Positions 15,211 through 24,795 of a stretch of DNA of 56,852 bases are shown piece after piece (the stretch's first letter is position 1; every line of letters starts with the position of its first letter). The notes beneath the pieces are model-generated. The model was not told the DNA's origin. It saw only the letters and a program-made list of their open reading frames with translations, and did not search any database. The DNA is taken from positions 1-56,852 of the forward strand of contig JAFDAS010000002.1 of the NCBI GenBank assembly GCA_019313695.1, written 5' to 3'. Position numbers and translations under genes: made by a program. This DNA is from Deltaproteobacteria bacterium. Lineage in GTDB: Bacteria > Desulfobacterota > Syntrophia > Syntrophales > UBA2210.

Positions 15211-16353
15211 ATGTCTTGCAGGACAGTAAATATGATTCTGGCATTGTTTGCGGGTTTTTGTGTTCTGTTTATTTCATCGTGTACCTTCGAGACAAGGGGG
15301 ATACCGGTGAAGGAATTCAGGCCTGCAGCGGCAGCTGAAGAGGCAGATACAAAACAGAAAAAAGAGATGGAAAAAGAGATTGTCAGGATGAGTCAGATTA
15401 CAGGAAACAGTGTATTTACAGAGATACGGGGTGTTTCTGAATACAGGATAGGTCCTGGCGATGTACTGATCATTACTTTCTGGGATGTAGCCAAATCCGT
15501 GCCGTATACCACTGTGGTCAGACCGGATGGGAAAATATCATATTCCTATATGGATGATATTGCAGTGGCTGGTCATACTTCTCACGAGGTGGATGAAATA
15601 TTGACGAAAGCGCTTAAAGAATATATCAGAAAGCCGAGGCTCGATGTTGTGGTAAAAGAGTATAGAAGCAAAAGTGCCCTGTTGTTTGGGCAGATAAACC
15701 GTCTTCAAACAGGGATTTCAGGCCCCGGAAAGTATCCGCTAATGGGCAAGACAAGGATACTTGATCTTATTGTAATAGCAGGAGGGCCAATTGCGGGTGA
15801 GGAGTTTGGAAACGCGGATCTCAGGAAAGTGGAAGTGGTAAGAAGGGGAAAAAGCTATACAGTCAACCTTTATGAGGCGATGTTCAAGGGAGATATGAGT
15901 CAGAATATCGTTATAGATAATGGTGATATCGTAACAGTGCCGGAGCTTCCGACTTACGGGGAAAGGGTGTATGTTTTTGGAGAGGTCAACTCTCAGGGCA
16001 TATACAGGCTCAAGGATGCCTATGATCTTCTGGCGGCTGTATCCAAGGCAGGCGGCACGACGAGGGTGGCTGTGGATTCAGATGTAAAAATTATCAGGGG
16101 CTACGAGAAAGATCGGAACAAGCCGATTATACTTGCCGCGAACCTTAATGAAATCTTAAAGAAGGGGGATATAGCTCAGAATATTTCCCTTCAGGATGGT
16201 GATGTGGTTTATGTGCCAAGGACAGCGATAGGCGATATTAATGAGTTTATCGCAAATACAGTGCCGCTTCTGGATTATCTGCTCTATCCTGATACATACA
16301 GAGACGCGTATTTTAATCCAGACACCATGCTTCGTTTTAACAAGCTTAATTAG
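15211..16353 (+). CDS. Polysaccharide export outer-membrane lipoprotein (Wza type)
   Basis: 380 residues. A lipoprotein signal (MILALFAGFCVLFISSC, lipobox ISSC) is followed by the polysaccharide-export domain (YRIGPGDVLIITFWDVAKSV, then VRPDGKISYSYMDDIAVAG). Two SLBB-like repeats follow, around KYPLMGKTRILDLIVIAGGP and VYVFGEVNSQGIYRLKDAYD. It would form the outer-membrane or periplasmic channel for the polysaccharide. I chose ATG 15211 over ATG 15205 because AAGGAG (15197-15202) is eight bases from the former and only two from the latter. It is the first gene of the plus-strand polysaccharide locus, upstream of the matching Wzc kinase. Confidence 0.92.
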   Translation: MSCRTVNMILALFAGFCVLFISSCTFETRGIPVKEFRPAAAAEEADTKQKKEMEKEIVRMSQITGNSVFTEIRGVSEYRIGPGDVLIITFWDVAKSVPYTTVVRPDGKISYSYMDDIAVAGHTSHEVDEILTKALKEYIRKPRLDVVVKEYRSKSALLFGQINRLQTGISGPGKYPLMGKTRILDLIVIAGGPIAGEEFGNADLRKVEVVRRGKSYTVNLYEAMFKGDMSQNIVIDNGDIVTVPELPTYGERVYVFGEVNSQGIYRLKDAYDLLAAVSKAGGTTRVAVDSDVKIIRGYEKDRNKPIILAANLNEILKKGDIAQNISLQDGDVVYVPRTAIGDINEFIANTVPLLDYLLYPDTYRDAYFNPDTMLRFNKLN

Positions 16354-16439
16354 TTAAAGGATAACAGCTAATCCGCAAGGCCCAAAGGTCTGTAAAATAG
16401 TCGACCACTTGACTACTCAACCAAGGGGGTTTTCCCAGT

Positions 16440-18695
16440 ATGGCGATACAATATGATTTGAACCTCAGAGATTACTGGCGTGTTCTCAGAAAAAGGAAGA
16501 TTATTATCATCTTTACCATGGTTGCCATGGGAGTTTTCAGCTTTTTGTTTTCGATTATGCAGCAGCCCGTTCCTCTGTATCAGGCAACTGCCAGCGTAAA
16601 GGTTGAGCAAAGCGGTTCCATCACAGGTCTTTATATCCAAACAGTTTCCTGGTCACAGACAGATTATATGCAGACCCAGGCAGCCATAATAAAAAGCTAT
16701 TATGTTATGGAAACTGTCGCAAAGAAGCTCGGCCTTATACCTTCTGATCTTCCATCCGAGAAAGTGCGTGCCAGTCAGAAGTATCAAAGTATCATGACAG
16801 ATCTGAAAAAAAATGTAGAAACAGAGCAGGAGGGTTACAGCAACATCATTAATATACTGGTAACTTGGGAAGACCCTGTGTTTGCCCAGCGGATGGCCAA
16901 TACCATAGCCCATGTTTACAAGGAACAGCATGCCCTCGATCTTAACAAGAGAACATTCGAAGCGAAAAAGTTCATCGAGAGCCAATTGACAACCGTCAAG
17001 GAGAAATTAAGAAATTCCGAAGACGCGGTCAGAAAGTTCAGGGAAGAGAGCAAGTTGATTTCATTGAGCGCTCAGACCTCCAGAATGCTGGGCCAGATGA
17101 CGGCACTGCAGGCAGGCTATGAAAAGTCATTGGAAAGCTATAAAAAGATAAACAATATAGAAAAACTGCTTGAAAGGGCAGGAGACAAGCCACTGACCTC
17201 AGAGACAAGTTATTCTATTAAAGAGGCGCCCGGTCTTTACCAAAGTCTCAATAGCAGACTTGTTAGCCTCATGTTAAAGAGGGATTCGCTGCTTCTTATT
17301 TACACGGAGAAATATCCTCAGGTTGTAGAAATCAACGAGCAGATCCGTGAAATAGTGGTGAATATGACGGCCCAGCTTTCTTCCCAGAAAAAGATTCTTG
17401 CAGAAAGCATAAAAACCCTTAAAAAGAAAATTGATGAGATGGATGAGCAGATCAAGGCGCTGCCGGCGAAGGGGTTGGAACTGGCGAGACTGGAGCAAAG
17501 GGTAAAGCTCAACGGGGTGGTTTATACACTCCTGGAAAAGAAGTATCAGGAAGCACTTATAAAAGAGGCCGAAAAGATAGAAGAAGTACAGATAGTGAAG
17601 CCCGCCCTGGAACCGACCAAGCCTGTAAATCCGCCAAAGACAATGGCAACCGGCGTTGTCGGGACCATTATCGGATTAATCCTGGGCCTTCTATTTGCCT
17701 TTGTGGCGGAGGCTTTTGATACTTCCATAGGCGCCATCGAAGAAGTCGAAGAGATTACAGGTGTTCATGTTCTGGGTATTATTCCCCATGTCACAATCCA
17801 GGAGATCAAAGCAACACTTCTTGGTGGAGAAAGTCCGGAGGAGATGGATGACAAAACCGCGGAGAAGTATTCAAGAATCGTGTCGCATTTTGCGCCCAAA
17901 TCTACTCTGGCGGAAAGTTACAGGGCGCTCAGAACCAATTTGAGTTTTGCCGGCCTGGAAGGTGATATGAAGACAATTGCCTTTACCAGTTCCTCTCCGA
18001 GGGAAGGTAAAACTACGATAGTGATAAATCTCGCTGTTACCATGGCCCAGGCCGGCAACAAAGTCCTTCTTATAGATGGAGACATGAGGAAACCCATGGT
18101 TGCCAATGTGTTTGGCATTGAACCGGTGCCTGGTCTGTCGGATGTAATATTAGGAAACTATTCACTGGAAGATACTGTAAGGAGTGTTACGGATATCATG
18201 ACGGGGAAAATAAGCATGGAAGATATTATGAAAACCCCCGGAATGGATAACCTTTACATTGTAACGAGTGGAACAATCCCACCTAATCCTGCCGAACTGG
18301 CCGGTTCCGGCAGGATCGCGGAACTGATTGAACAGGCAAAATCTGAGTATGATATGGTTTTGATCGATACTCCTCCGCTTCTTTCCGCGACCGATGCCGC
18401 AATTTATGGCTCCATGGTGGATGGTGTAATTCTGGTGTATCGTGTGGGGATGGTTGGCCGGGCTGTCCTGAAAAGGGCGAAAGCTCAGCTCGATAATGTC
18501 AGGGCAAAGGTTATGGGCATTGTTCTTAACGGCCTGAAAGCGGAGATAAGTCCTGATTTTACCCGTCATGATTATTACAAATATTATTACTATTACGGTG
18601 GAGGAGAAGACAAAGGAGGGCAGGAAGAATCACTTTGGGGCAAGTTACTGTCGATTCCCGGCCGTCTGTCCGAATGGGTCCCAAAGAAGAAATAG
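16440..18695 (+). CDS. Chain-length determinant / BY-kinase (Wzc type)
   Basis: 751 residues. An N-terminal Wzz domain begins DLNLRDYWRVLRKRKIIIIF with the first membrane helix at about 20-40, a long periplasmic coiled-coil follows, and the second helix lies near 400-420 (MATGVVGTIIGLILGLLFAF). The cytoplasmic tyrosine kinase follows: Walker A SSPREGKTT (about 518-526), Walker A' VLLIDGDMRKP (about 541-552) and Walker B VLIDTPP (about 640). Near 707-716 is an autophosphorylation cluster HDYYKYYYYYGGG. It controls polymer length and export, partnering the Wza lipoprotein; the phosphatase at 3378 is its likely antagonist. The Tyr cluster is followed by about 30 residues rather than being at the extreme C-terminus. 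Confidence 0.95.
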   Translation: MAIQYDLNLRDYWRVLRKRKIIIIFTMVAMGVFSFLFSIMQQPVPLYQATASVKVEQSGSITGLYIQTVSWSQTDYMQTQAAIIKSYYVMETVAKKLGLIPSDLPSEKVRASQKYQSIMTDLKKNVETEQEGYSNIINILVTWEDPVFAQRMANTIAHVYKEQHALDLNKRTFEAKKFIESQLTTVKEKLRNSEDAVRKFREESKLISLSAQTSRMLGQMTALQAGYEKSLESYKKINNIEKLLERAGDKPLTSETSYSIKEAPGLYQSLNSRLVSLMLKRDSLLLIYTEKYPQVVEINEQIREIVVNMTAQLSSQKKILAESIKTLKKKIDEMDEQIKALPAKGLELARLEQRVKLNGVVYTLLEKKYQEALIKEAEKIEEVQIVKPALEPTKPVNPPKTMATGVVGTIIGLILGLLFAFVAEAFDTSIGAIEEVEEITGVHVLGIIPHVTIQEIKATLLGGESPEEMDDKTAEKYSRIVSHFAPKSTLAESYRALRTNLSFAGLEGDMKTIAFTSSSPREGKTTIVINLAVTMAQAGNKVLLIDGDMRKPMVANVFGIEPVPGLSDVILGNYSLEDTVRSVTDIMTGKISMEDIMKTPGMDNLYIVTSGTIPPNPAELAGSGRIAELIEQAKSEYDMVLIDTPPLLSATDAAIYGSMVDGVILVYRVGMVGRAVLKRAKAQLDNVRAKVMGIVLNGLKAEISPDFTRHDYYKYYYYYGGGEDKGGQEESLWGKLLSIPGRLSEWVPKKK

Positions 18696-18730
18696 GTATG
18701 CTGAACTGAGCAGCGGCGGATACTTGAAAT

Positions 18731-19021
18731 ATGGGTGAAAGACGAAAATACAAGAAGGCAAAGAGAAAAGAGTCCACCTTTAAGAACGAATTGCGATATC
18801 TGGTTCTAATTACCTTTATTTGCCTTATACTTGGTTTTGTTCTGGCTTTCGTCACCGGCAATGTCCCGTCTTTTCTGGATAGAACGATTCAAAAGCAGGC
18901 GGATCGTATAGTTAGTGAAAAGGTGAAAGATGTTGAAAGTGAAATAATGGAAAAGGTCAAAAAAGAAAACATGGATGATGTTATTAAAAAGTATAAAGAT
19001 AAGGCAAAAGGCTTACGTTAA
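18731..19021 (+). CDS. Small single-pass membrane protein of unknown function
   Basis: 96 residues. A strongly basic N-terminus (MGERRKYKKAKRKESTFKNE) precedes one hydrophobic helix (about 25-45, LVLITFICLILGFVLAFV). A charged, helix-prone tail (VSEKVKDVESEIMEKVKKEN) follows and is probably a coiled coil on the periplasmic side. It is in the operon between wzc and the polymerase/ligase gene, 35 bases after wzc. No family recognised. The overall layout resembles the 115-residue protein at 3026, which precedes the tyrosine phosphatase. A role as accessory or anchor for the kinase complex is a guess. Confidence 0.75.
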   Translation: MGERRKYKKAKRKESTFKNELRYLVLITFICLILGFVLAFVTGNVPSFLDRTIQKQADRIVSEKVKDVESEIMEKVKKENMDDVIKKYKDKAKGLR

Positions 19022-19052
19022 CATGGCAAGCAGTCAGTAGTCTCCCGGTGAA

Positions 19053-20456
19053 ATGATAAGAACAGAAAATGGACAAATCGAAGCAAAATCAACATTCCTT
19101 TTACTTGCCCTCGTCATCCTGACAGGCCTTGGCGGTCTTCTTGTTGCCAAAGCATCCATAACCATATCTCTGCTCGTAGTAACGCTTTTTGCGCTTATTG
19201 TTGTCGGTTTCCTGAGTGCGGAAGTAGCGTTGTATCTTCTTATTGCGTCCATGCTCCTCAGTCCGGAGTTTATAGTGGGGGACCTGTTGGGCAAAGGAAC
19301 AGGTGAGCGAGGCGTTACCATTCGATTTGACGACATCCTGTTGATAGTTATAGGCCTTGGCTGGTTTGCAAAAAGCGCCATAAAAAAGGAGCTTGGTCTT
19401 TTTCTGAAGACTCCGCTGAACAGACCAATTGTACTCTATATTGTTATCTGTCTTGTATCAACCTTGATTGGATTCGCAATGGGCAGGCTTGAGTTAAAAA
19501 CGGGGTTATTCTATGTCTTAAAATACTTTGAATATTTCATCGTATATTTTATGGCGGTAAATCATCTAAGAGACAAGGAGCAGGTTAAGCGCTTTGTTGT
19601 GGTCATGCTGGCGGTTTGCATGGTTATTTGTGTTATCGCGATACTGCAGATACCTGCAGGCGGCAGGGTGACGGCGCCGTTTGAAGGTACGGCTGGTGGT
19701 GAGCCGAATACACTTGGCGGATATCTTGTTTTAATGCTTTCGATCACTCTTGGGCTTCTGGTAACATCGGATTCAATGAAAGGGAAAACATTTTTGGGAG
19801 TTCTGGTGATCTTGATTGCAATTTCACTTTTAGCAACTCTTTCCAGAAGTTCCTGGCTGGCAATGGGGCCTATGCTGCTTACCCTTATCTATTTCAGCAA
19901 GAGGAGGCTGGTAATCGTTGTTCCCTTGGTCATCATTATGTTAATTTTACCGTTTGTTATGCCGAAGGCAGTAAAAGAAAGGGCGCTTTTTACCGTTACA
20001 CAGAGACAACATATGGGACAGATAGAAATAGGCGGCATAAGGCTTGATACTTCTACTTCTGCAAGGGTAAAGGCTTGGAAACGTATTTTGACAACGGAGT
20101 TTATCGAGTATCCTGTTTTCGGCCGCGGTGTTGCTGCCTATGGCCTTATAGATGCGCAATATCCAAGGGTTTTAATTGAGACGGGAATGTTAGGTTTGGT
20201 TGCATTTTTAGCACTACTTTTTTTCATATACAAACACGCGTTGAGTACGTATCGAAATACCTCGGATCCCTTTTTAAACGGTGTTTCTCTTGGATATCTG
20301 GCAGGGTTTGTTGCCATGGCTATACATGCAATTGGGACAAATACCTTTGTTATCGTGCGCATCATGGAACCCTTCTGGTTTTTGACAGCTATTATCATTA
20401 CGATTCCCACGATAGAAGCAGGTGAAGTAGAGGCAGAAGTGTCCGTGAAAGGTTGA
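19053..20456 (+). CDS. O-antigen ligase/polymerase (Wzy/WaaL family)
   Basis: 467 residues with about ten hydrophobic segments. The family's large central loop carries conserved positions (LATLSRSSWLAMGPMLLTLI, then ARVKAWKRILTTEFIEYPVF followed by GRG). Such proteins either polymerise repeat units in the periplasm (Wzy) or ligate the finished chain; sequence alone does not decide. The position in a Wzx/Wzc locus that lacks another polymerase favours Wzy. Start ATG 19053 has a weak upstream site. Confidence 0.85.
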   Translation: MIRTENGQIEAKSTFLLLALVILTGLGGLLVAKASITISLLVVTLFALIVVGFLSAEVALYLLIASMLLSPEFIVGDLLGKGTGERGVTIRFDDILLIVIGLGWFAKSAIKKELGLFLKTPLNRPIVLYIVICLVSTLIGFAMGRLELKTGLFYVLKYFEYFIVYFMAVNHLRDKEQVKRFVVVMLAVCMVICVIAILQIPAGGRVTAPFEGTAGGEPNTLGGYLVLMLSITLGLLVTSDSMKGKTFLGVLVILIAISLLATLSRSSWLAMGPMLLTLIYFSKRRLVIVVPLVIIMLILPFVMPKAVKERALFTVTQRQHMGQIEIGGIRLDTSTSARVKAWKRILTTEFIEYPVFGRGVAAYGLIDAQYPRVLIETGMLGLVAFLALLFFIYKHALSTYRNTSDPFLNGVSLGYLAGFVAMAIHAIGTNTFVIVRIMEPFWFLTAIIITIPTIEAGEVEAEVSVKG

Positions 20457-20472
20457 AAATATACGCTTTTGT

Positions 20473-20492
20473 CATTCCCGCGCAGGCGGGAA
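20473..20492. repeat. Short palindromic repeat (GTCATTCCCGC family)
   Basis: ATTCCCGC-GCAG-GCGGGAAT hairpin followed by CCAGAAT, within the 164-bp gap between the polymerase and flippase genes. The GTCATTCC...GGAATCCAG words also occur in the elements flanking aspS, so it is probably a truncated member of that dispersed family. Confidence 0.6.
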
Positions 20493-20620
20493 TCCAGAAT
20501 AGAGTATGTCGATCATGTCCCTGAAGATAAGGAAATTTTTTTTGGAAACTGTAGTGGTAAGGATTTAAGTGTAGAGGAACAGTAGCTGTTGAAAAACTAA
20601 ACAATGGTGAAGCAACTAAC

Positions 20621-22096
20621 ATGAACAATAACCATGAGCCCGAATCCCTTTCAAAAAAAGTTGTCCGTGGCGGAATGTGGGTCTTTGGGCTGCGGATTAT
20701 CGATCGTGGCCTCGGCTTTGTCAGAACCATTATCCTTGCACGACTGCTTGCTCCGGAAGATTTTGGCCTCCTCGGCATTGCTATGCTTGCCATAGCCACT
20801 CTGGAAACCTTTTCACAGACAGGATTTCAGACTGCCTTAATACAGAAGAAGGAAAATGTTGAATCATACCTTGACACCGCCTGGACGGTTTCCGCTATAA
20901 GGGGTGTCCTGATTTTCCTTATCCTGTTTCTTTTCGCTCCTCTGGTAGCCACATTCTTTAACTCGCCCCAGGCCATGCTGGTGATAAAAGTCATTGCCGT
21001 ATCTACGCTCCTTTCGGGATTTAGAAACATTGGTATTCTGTTCTTTCAGAAGGAACTGGAATTTAATAAACAATTTATTTATGAGTTTTCCGCTACTTTA
21101 GTTGATATTACTATAGCAATCACACTGGCATTTATGCTCCGAAGTGTCTGGGCACTGGTCTGGGGAGGGCTTGCAGCTAACTTTGTTCGGCTTTTCATGT
21201 CTTATATCCTACACCCATACCGACCTCATGTCAGACTCAATAAAGGTGAATTTAAAGAGCTTTTCGGTTTTGGCAAATGGGTTCTGGGCTCAAGCATATT
21301 GGTCTTTCTGGTTACTCAGGGCGATGATATTTTTGTAGGTAAAATGTTGGGTGTTACAGCTTTAGGTTTTTACCAGATGGCTTACCTGATATCCAATATG
21401 CCAACCACCGAGATAGCTCATGTAGCTTCCCAGGTAACATTCCCGGCGTATTCAAAGTTGCAGAATGATATACAAAGGTTGAAGGAAGCATATTTTGATG
21501 CGTTGCAGCTGACTGCTTTTGTTTCGATACCGATGGCAGGAGGAATATTTGTTCTTGCTCCTGAGTTTACGCAAATATTTTTAGGGGAGAAATGGATGCC
21601 TATGGTGTCGGCGATGCAGGTATTAGTTTTAGCAGGATTAGTGAGATCAATTGCAGCTACGGCAGGCACCCTTTTTGTAGCAATTGGGAGACCCCAAATA
21701 GATACCCTGTGGGAGATTACCCGCTTATTTGTTTTGGCTACTTTAATATATCCATTTGCTATGAAATGGGGACTGACAGGTGTTTCAATTGTTGTATTTT
21801 TAAGCATTTTAGTAATGAGTATAGGATTTGGTTTTGAAGTGGTAAAGATCACAAAGTGCAGAGGAGAAAGATTTTTGAGAGTTGTATTCTTTCCCCTAAT
21901 AAATACAACATTTATGATATCGTTGATATCAACTTTGAAGATTGGTAATAATATGGTAGGTATCTGGAGATTTTTTCTATTTATAATTATAGGAGTTTTA
22001 GCTTACTTTGGCATAGCTTACTTGCTAGATAGATTCTTTAATTATGGAATACGGGCTCTAATAAAACAAAGTTTAGCAACCTTTATGGCGCCATAA
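20621..22096 (+). CDS. Polysaccharide flippase (Wzx, MOP superfamily)
   Basis: 491 residues with about 12-14 hydrophobic helices. The N-terminal GGMWVFGLRIIDRGLGFVRT and ILARLLAPEDFGLLGIAMLA stretch is the hallmark of lipopolysaccharide flippases of the RfbX/MviN-related family. It moves undecaprenyl-linked repeat units across the inner membrane before polymerisation. It has the neighbours expected of a Wzx/Wzy-dependent pathway (Wzy-like protein upstream, glycosyltransferases downstream). The ATG follows an AT-rich 160-bp gap with a palindromic repeat. Confidence 0.92.
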   Translation: MNNNHEPESLSKKVVRGGMWVFGLRIIDRGLGFVRTIILARLLAPEDFGLLGIAMLAIATLETFSQTGFQTALIQKKENVESYLDTAWTVSAIRGVLIFLILFLFAPLVATFFNSPQAMLVIKVIAVSTLLSGFRNIGILFFQKELEFNKQFIYEFSATLVDITIAITLAFMLRSVWALVWGGLAANFVRLFMSYILHPYRPHVRLNKGEFKELFGFGKWVLGSSILVFLVTQGDDIFVGKMLGVTALGFYQMAYLISNMPTTEIAHVASQVTFPAYSKLQNDIQRLKEAYFDALQLTAFVSIPMAGGIFVLAPEFTQIFLGEKWMPMVSAMQVLVLAGLVRSIAATAGTLFVAIGRPQIDTLWEITRLFVLATLIYPFAMKWGLTGVSIVVFLSILVMSIGFGFEVVKITKCRGERFLRVVFFPLINTTFMISLISTLKIGNNMVGIWRFFLFIIIGVLAYFGIAYLLDRFFNYGIRALIKQSLATFMAP

Positions 22097-22433
22097 TGGG
22101 GGAGTATGATTTTAAAACACAACAATTTATTCTATCGTGCAAGTCATCTTGTAAGACAGCAGAAAACTTGCCTGGAAATGTTGCCTTTTGTTAATATTTT
22201 GAGTAACTTTTTAAAATGTAAGAAAACCAGTACCCATTATATTCCAAAGGTTTTCTACATAGAGACCACCTAATATCTTAAACACAACTTTTGATTATAT
22301 CTCACTTAAACGTTCACGACAGCTGTTCTGATCTGTTCTTTGTTCAAATATTTCCTAGGATATATTCTTTGAGTCGGTTGTAAGGTGTGTGTATGGGCAA
22401 TAAATACAGGATGATAGCAACTGGGGTAGAGGG
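22097..22433. other. 337-bp AT-rich gap without a recognised gene
   Basis: No convincing coding frame, RNA gene or repeat is visible. It separates the export genes from the AsnB-like and glycosyltransferase section, so a secondary promoter may lie here, but I cannot place one. Confidence 0.4.
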
Positions 22434-24329
22434 ATGAGCGGACTGGTTGGATCTCTATTATTTGACTCGGACGGATTGGAATTCACTCTGGATATGGCGA
22501 AGACCCTTATTTTTACCCATGAAGCCCAAATCAAAAACTGGGGCAAGGATAACTTAAACATCGCTCGTGTTCATCATGGAAAGACTCTAGCAGATAAGCA
22601 ACCTGTCTGTAATGAAGATGAATCCATTTGGGTGATGATAGAAGGGGAGATTTTTAATTGGGAAGGGGAAAAGGAAAACCTGATAAATCGCGGATGCCGG
22701 TTTAGGTATCCTCATAATGATGCGGAATATTGCCTTCGGCTGTGGGAAGCAAAAGGGGAAAAGGGGCTGAGAGAGCTGAATGGCTCATTTGTTCTTGTCA
22801 TCTATAACAGTAAAGATAGGGAATTAAATATTGTTACGGATCGATTTTCATCGTGTCCCTTGTTTTATTACTACGACGACCACGGATTGATATTTGCAAC
22901 GCAGCTTAGCCCTCTTTTACTTTATGATCGGTTGCCAAAGGAATTAGACAGAACAGCGGTATTTGACTTTTTTACGTTTAAGGCAGTGCAAACCGGAAAG
23001 AGCTACTATAAAAGCGTTAGGGTGCTATTACCTGCGACAATTTTTAAATTCGCACTTCATGCAGCGTCGAAGAAGAAATATTGGGACATGCAATATCATG
23101 ATGAAAAGCATAGTGAAGAATATTTTGTTGAAGCTCTCGCAGACGGCATTAAGCGATCAGTCGAGAGGAGGACCAGTGATTCAAAGAAGAGGTACGGGGT
23201 GCTACTTAGTGGTGGCCTTGATTCCAGAGCAGTCCTTGCGTGTATAGACAGCAATGTAAAGGGGATCACGTTAGGTGATTATTTCAATCGGGAAGTCAGT
23301 ATTGCTAAAAAGACCTGTGAGATTAAAGGATGTGAACACATCTTCCTGAAAAGAGATTCTAACTATTTTCCTCGAATCTTGGATCGGTCTGTTCGTCTTG
23401 GCAATGGCATGTTCTCGTTTGTACATGCCCATAATTTGGGGTTCGTAAATGAAATTACGAATCAATGCGATGTATTGTTAAGTGGTTTTGGTTTTGACAC
23501 TTTTTTCAAAGGCCTTCACATTCCCATGAAAGGAATTACACTGTTTGGTTCTCGCTTTGAGATACTTGTTCCAAGGCTCAGCTCAAGCGCTTCCCCTGAT
23601 GCTGTCGCAGATCTGATGCTGAAGGAAAGTCTTTATGGTAAAGGTTCGGAAATGATTTTCAGGGCTGAGTTCCGAAATGAGCAAAAGGATTACCTGTATT
23701 CAGCTGTTCGAACGCTCGTGCGAGAAGCGTTGAATTGTGGAGGGAGTGACGCACATCGGATGATGGACTTTTTCGTATTTCACGGTGCACTTCAGGTCCC
23801 GGAATATCTCCATGTTTTACACAACCGTGCATTTATCAAGGAGAGAACCGTTTCTTTTGATAACGAGCTTTTTGATATCTACCTTAAAATGCCGTATCCC
23901 ATGCGTGCAAACGGTAAAGTTTTTAGAAAGGTACTGAAACGGATAGATCCTTGCTTAGCTTCCCTGCCGAGTGCCAACACAGGATTTCGAGCTGATATTC
24001 CGCCCGTATATGAAAAATGCCTGCTTTTTGGGAAGAGCATCCTTAGGGCCGCAAGAATTATTCCAAGAGAAGGTCAAGGCCTGCCTGATCCGACATTCAC
24101 CCGGGGGTCATGGCCAGAGTATTCAGAGCTCATTCGCCGAAACGAAAGTATGAAATTGATTATAAACTCGCTGATCAACGATAATAACTCTCTTGATCCA
24201 ATGCTGTTTGACATTCCGAATATACGAAAAATGTTTAATAATCATTTAGACAGAAAAGAGAATTACGTGGATTTGTTATTACTTTTAATGACCTTTGGAA
24301 GTTGGCATCAAAAGTATGGGCTTAAGTAA
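22434..24329 (+). CDS. Asparagine-synthase-like protein with inactive glutaminase domain
   Basis: 631 residues of the AsnB fold. The N-terminal Ntn-hydrolase half is present (MSGLVGSLLFDSDG..., with DNEDESIWVMIEGEI-like blocks), but the catalytic Cys2 is Ser, so glutamine hydrolysis should not occur. The synthetase half has the PPi loop LLSGGLDSRAVLA (SGGLDS about 258-263). The enzyme could adenylate a carboxylate and use ammonia or an amine from elsewhere. Homologues occur both in surface-polysaccharide loci (amidation of uronic acids) and in lasso-peptide clusters (macrolactam formation). It lies 11 kb from the RiPP-like operon, so the sugar role is the default. The start fits an AsnB terminus exactly. 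Confidence 0.82.
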   Translation: MSGLVGSLLFDSDGLEFTLDMAKTLIFTHEAQIKNWGKDNLNIARVHHGKTLADKQPVCNEDESIWVMIEGEIFNWEGEKENLINRGCRFRYPHNDAEYCLRLWEAKGEKGLRELNGSFVLVIYNSKDRELNIVTDRFSSCPLFYYYDDHGLIFATQLSPLLLYDRLPKELDRTAVFDFFTFKAVQTGKSYYKSVRVLLPATIFKFALHAASKKKYWDMQYHDEKHSEEYFVEALADGIKRSVERRTSDSKKRYGVLLSGGLDSRAVLACIDSNVKGITLGDYFNREVSIAKKTCEIKGCEHIFLKRDSNYFPRILDRSVRLGNGMFSFVHAHNLGFVNEITNQCDVLLSGFGFDTFFKGLHIPMKGITLFGSRFEILVPRLSSSASPDAVADLMLKESLYGKGSEMIFRAEFRNEQKDYLYSAVRTLVREALNCGGSDAHRMMDFFVFHGALQVPEYLHVLHNRAFIKERTVSFDNELFDIYLKMPYPMRANGKVFRKVLKRIDPCLASLPSANTGFRADIPPVYEKCLLFGKSILRAARIIPREGQGLPDPTFTRGSWPEYSELIRRNESMKLIINSLINDNNSLDPMLFDIPNIRKMFNNHLDRKENYVDLLLLLMTFGSWHQKYGLK

Positions 24330-24516
24330 TGCCTCATGGCTTGGCGAGGTGCTTGATAGAAAAATACGCGGAATAACTAATACATCAATTTTTTGTATCC
24401 GTTTTTAATGATTTTTCTGGAGGTGGTTTCAAAACAAAAGAGAATACAACCCCAGAGAAAAATTTTGATTTTAGAGGAATTCAGCGGTTTATCCAAGGAT
24501 CTCAGGTTTTGGTAGA

Positions 24517-24795
24517 ATGAGTAAATATTTTCAAGTGCGTAATAGTTGCCCTGTTTGCAATTCTTCGAAAGTCAATAGTATTTATTCAAACAGCTATCTA
24601 TCATCATCAATTAAGGAAGCCTTGGAAAGGTTCTATCCACGGCAAGGGAAAATAGAGTTTGAATATTTGATCAATGCAACATATGTTCTGAAGGAATGTA
24701 ATGACTGTGGTTTGATTTACCAGAAGGAAGTCCTGATGGTTTTTTTAACGACAAACACTGTATGAGGAATGGATTGTAGTATGCGGGGGTGACAA
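24517..24795 (+). pseudogene. Broken zinc-ribbon methyltransferase, N-terminal remnant
   Basis: The first 70 or so codons parallel the intact gene at 25844: CPVCNSSKVNSIYSNSYLSS and KECNDCGLIYQKE match CPSCKST... and EECNDCGLVFQKE. After KEV the frame breaks: the expected continuation PDGFFNDK is found in one alternative frame and LYEEWI in another, so at least two indels are present, and no SAM-binding domain follows. The next 24 kb of the locus contains intact relatives. A 17-base match (CCAGAGAAAAATTTTGA) to the intact paralogue also lies upstream of this remnant, near 24450, hinting at rearrangement. Confidence 0.75.
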
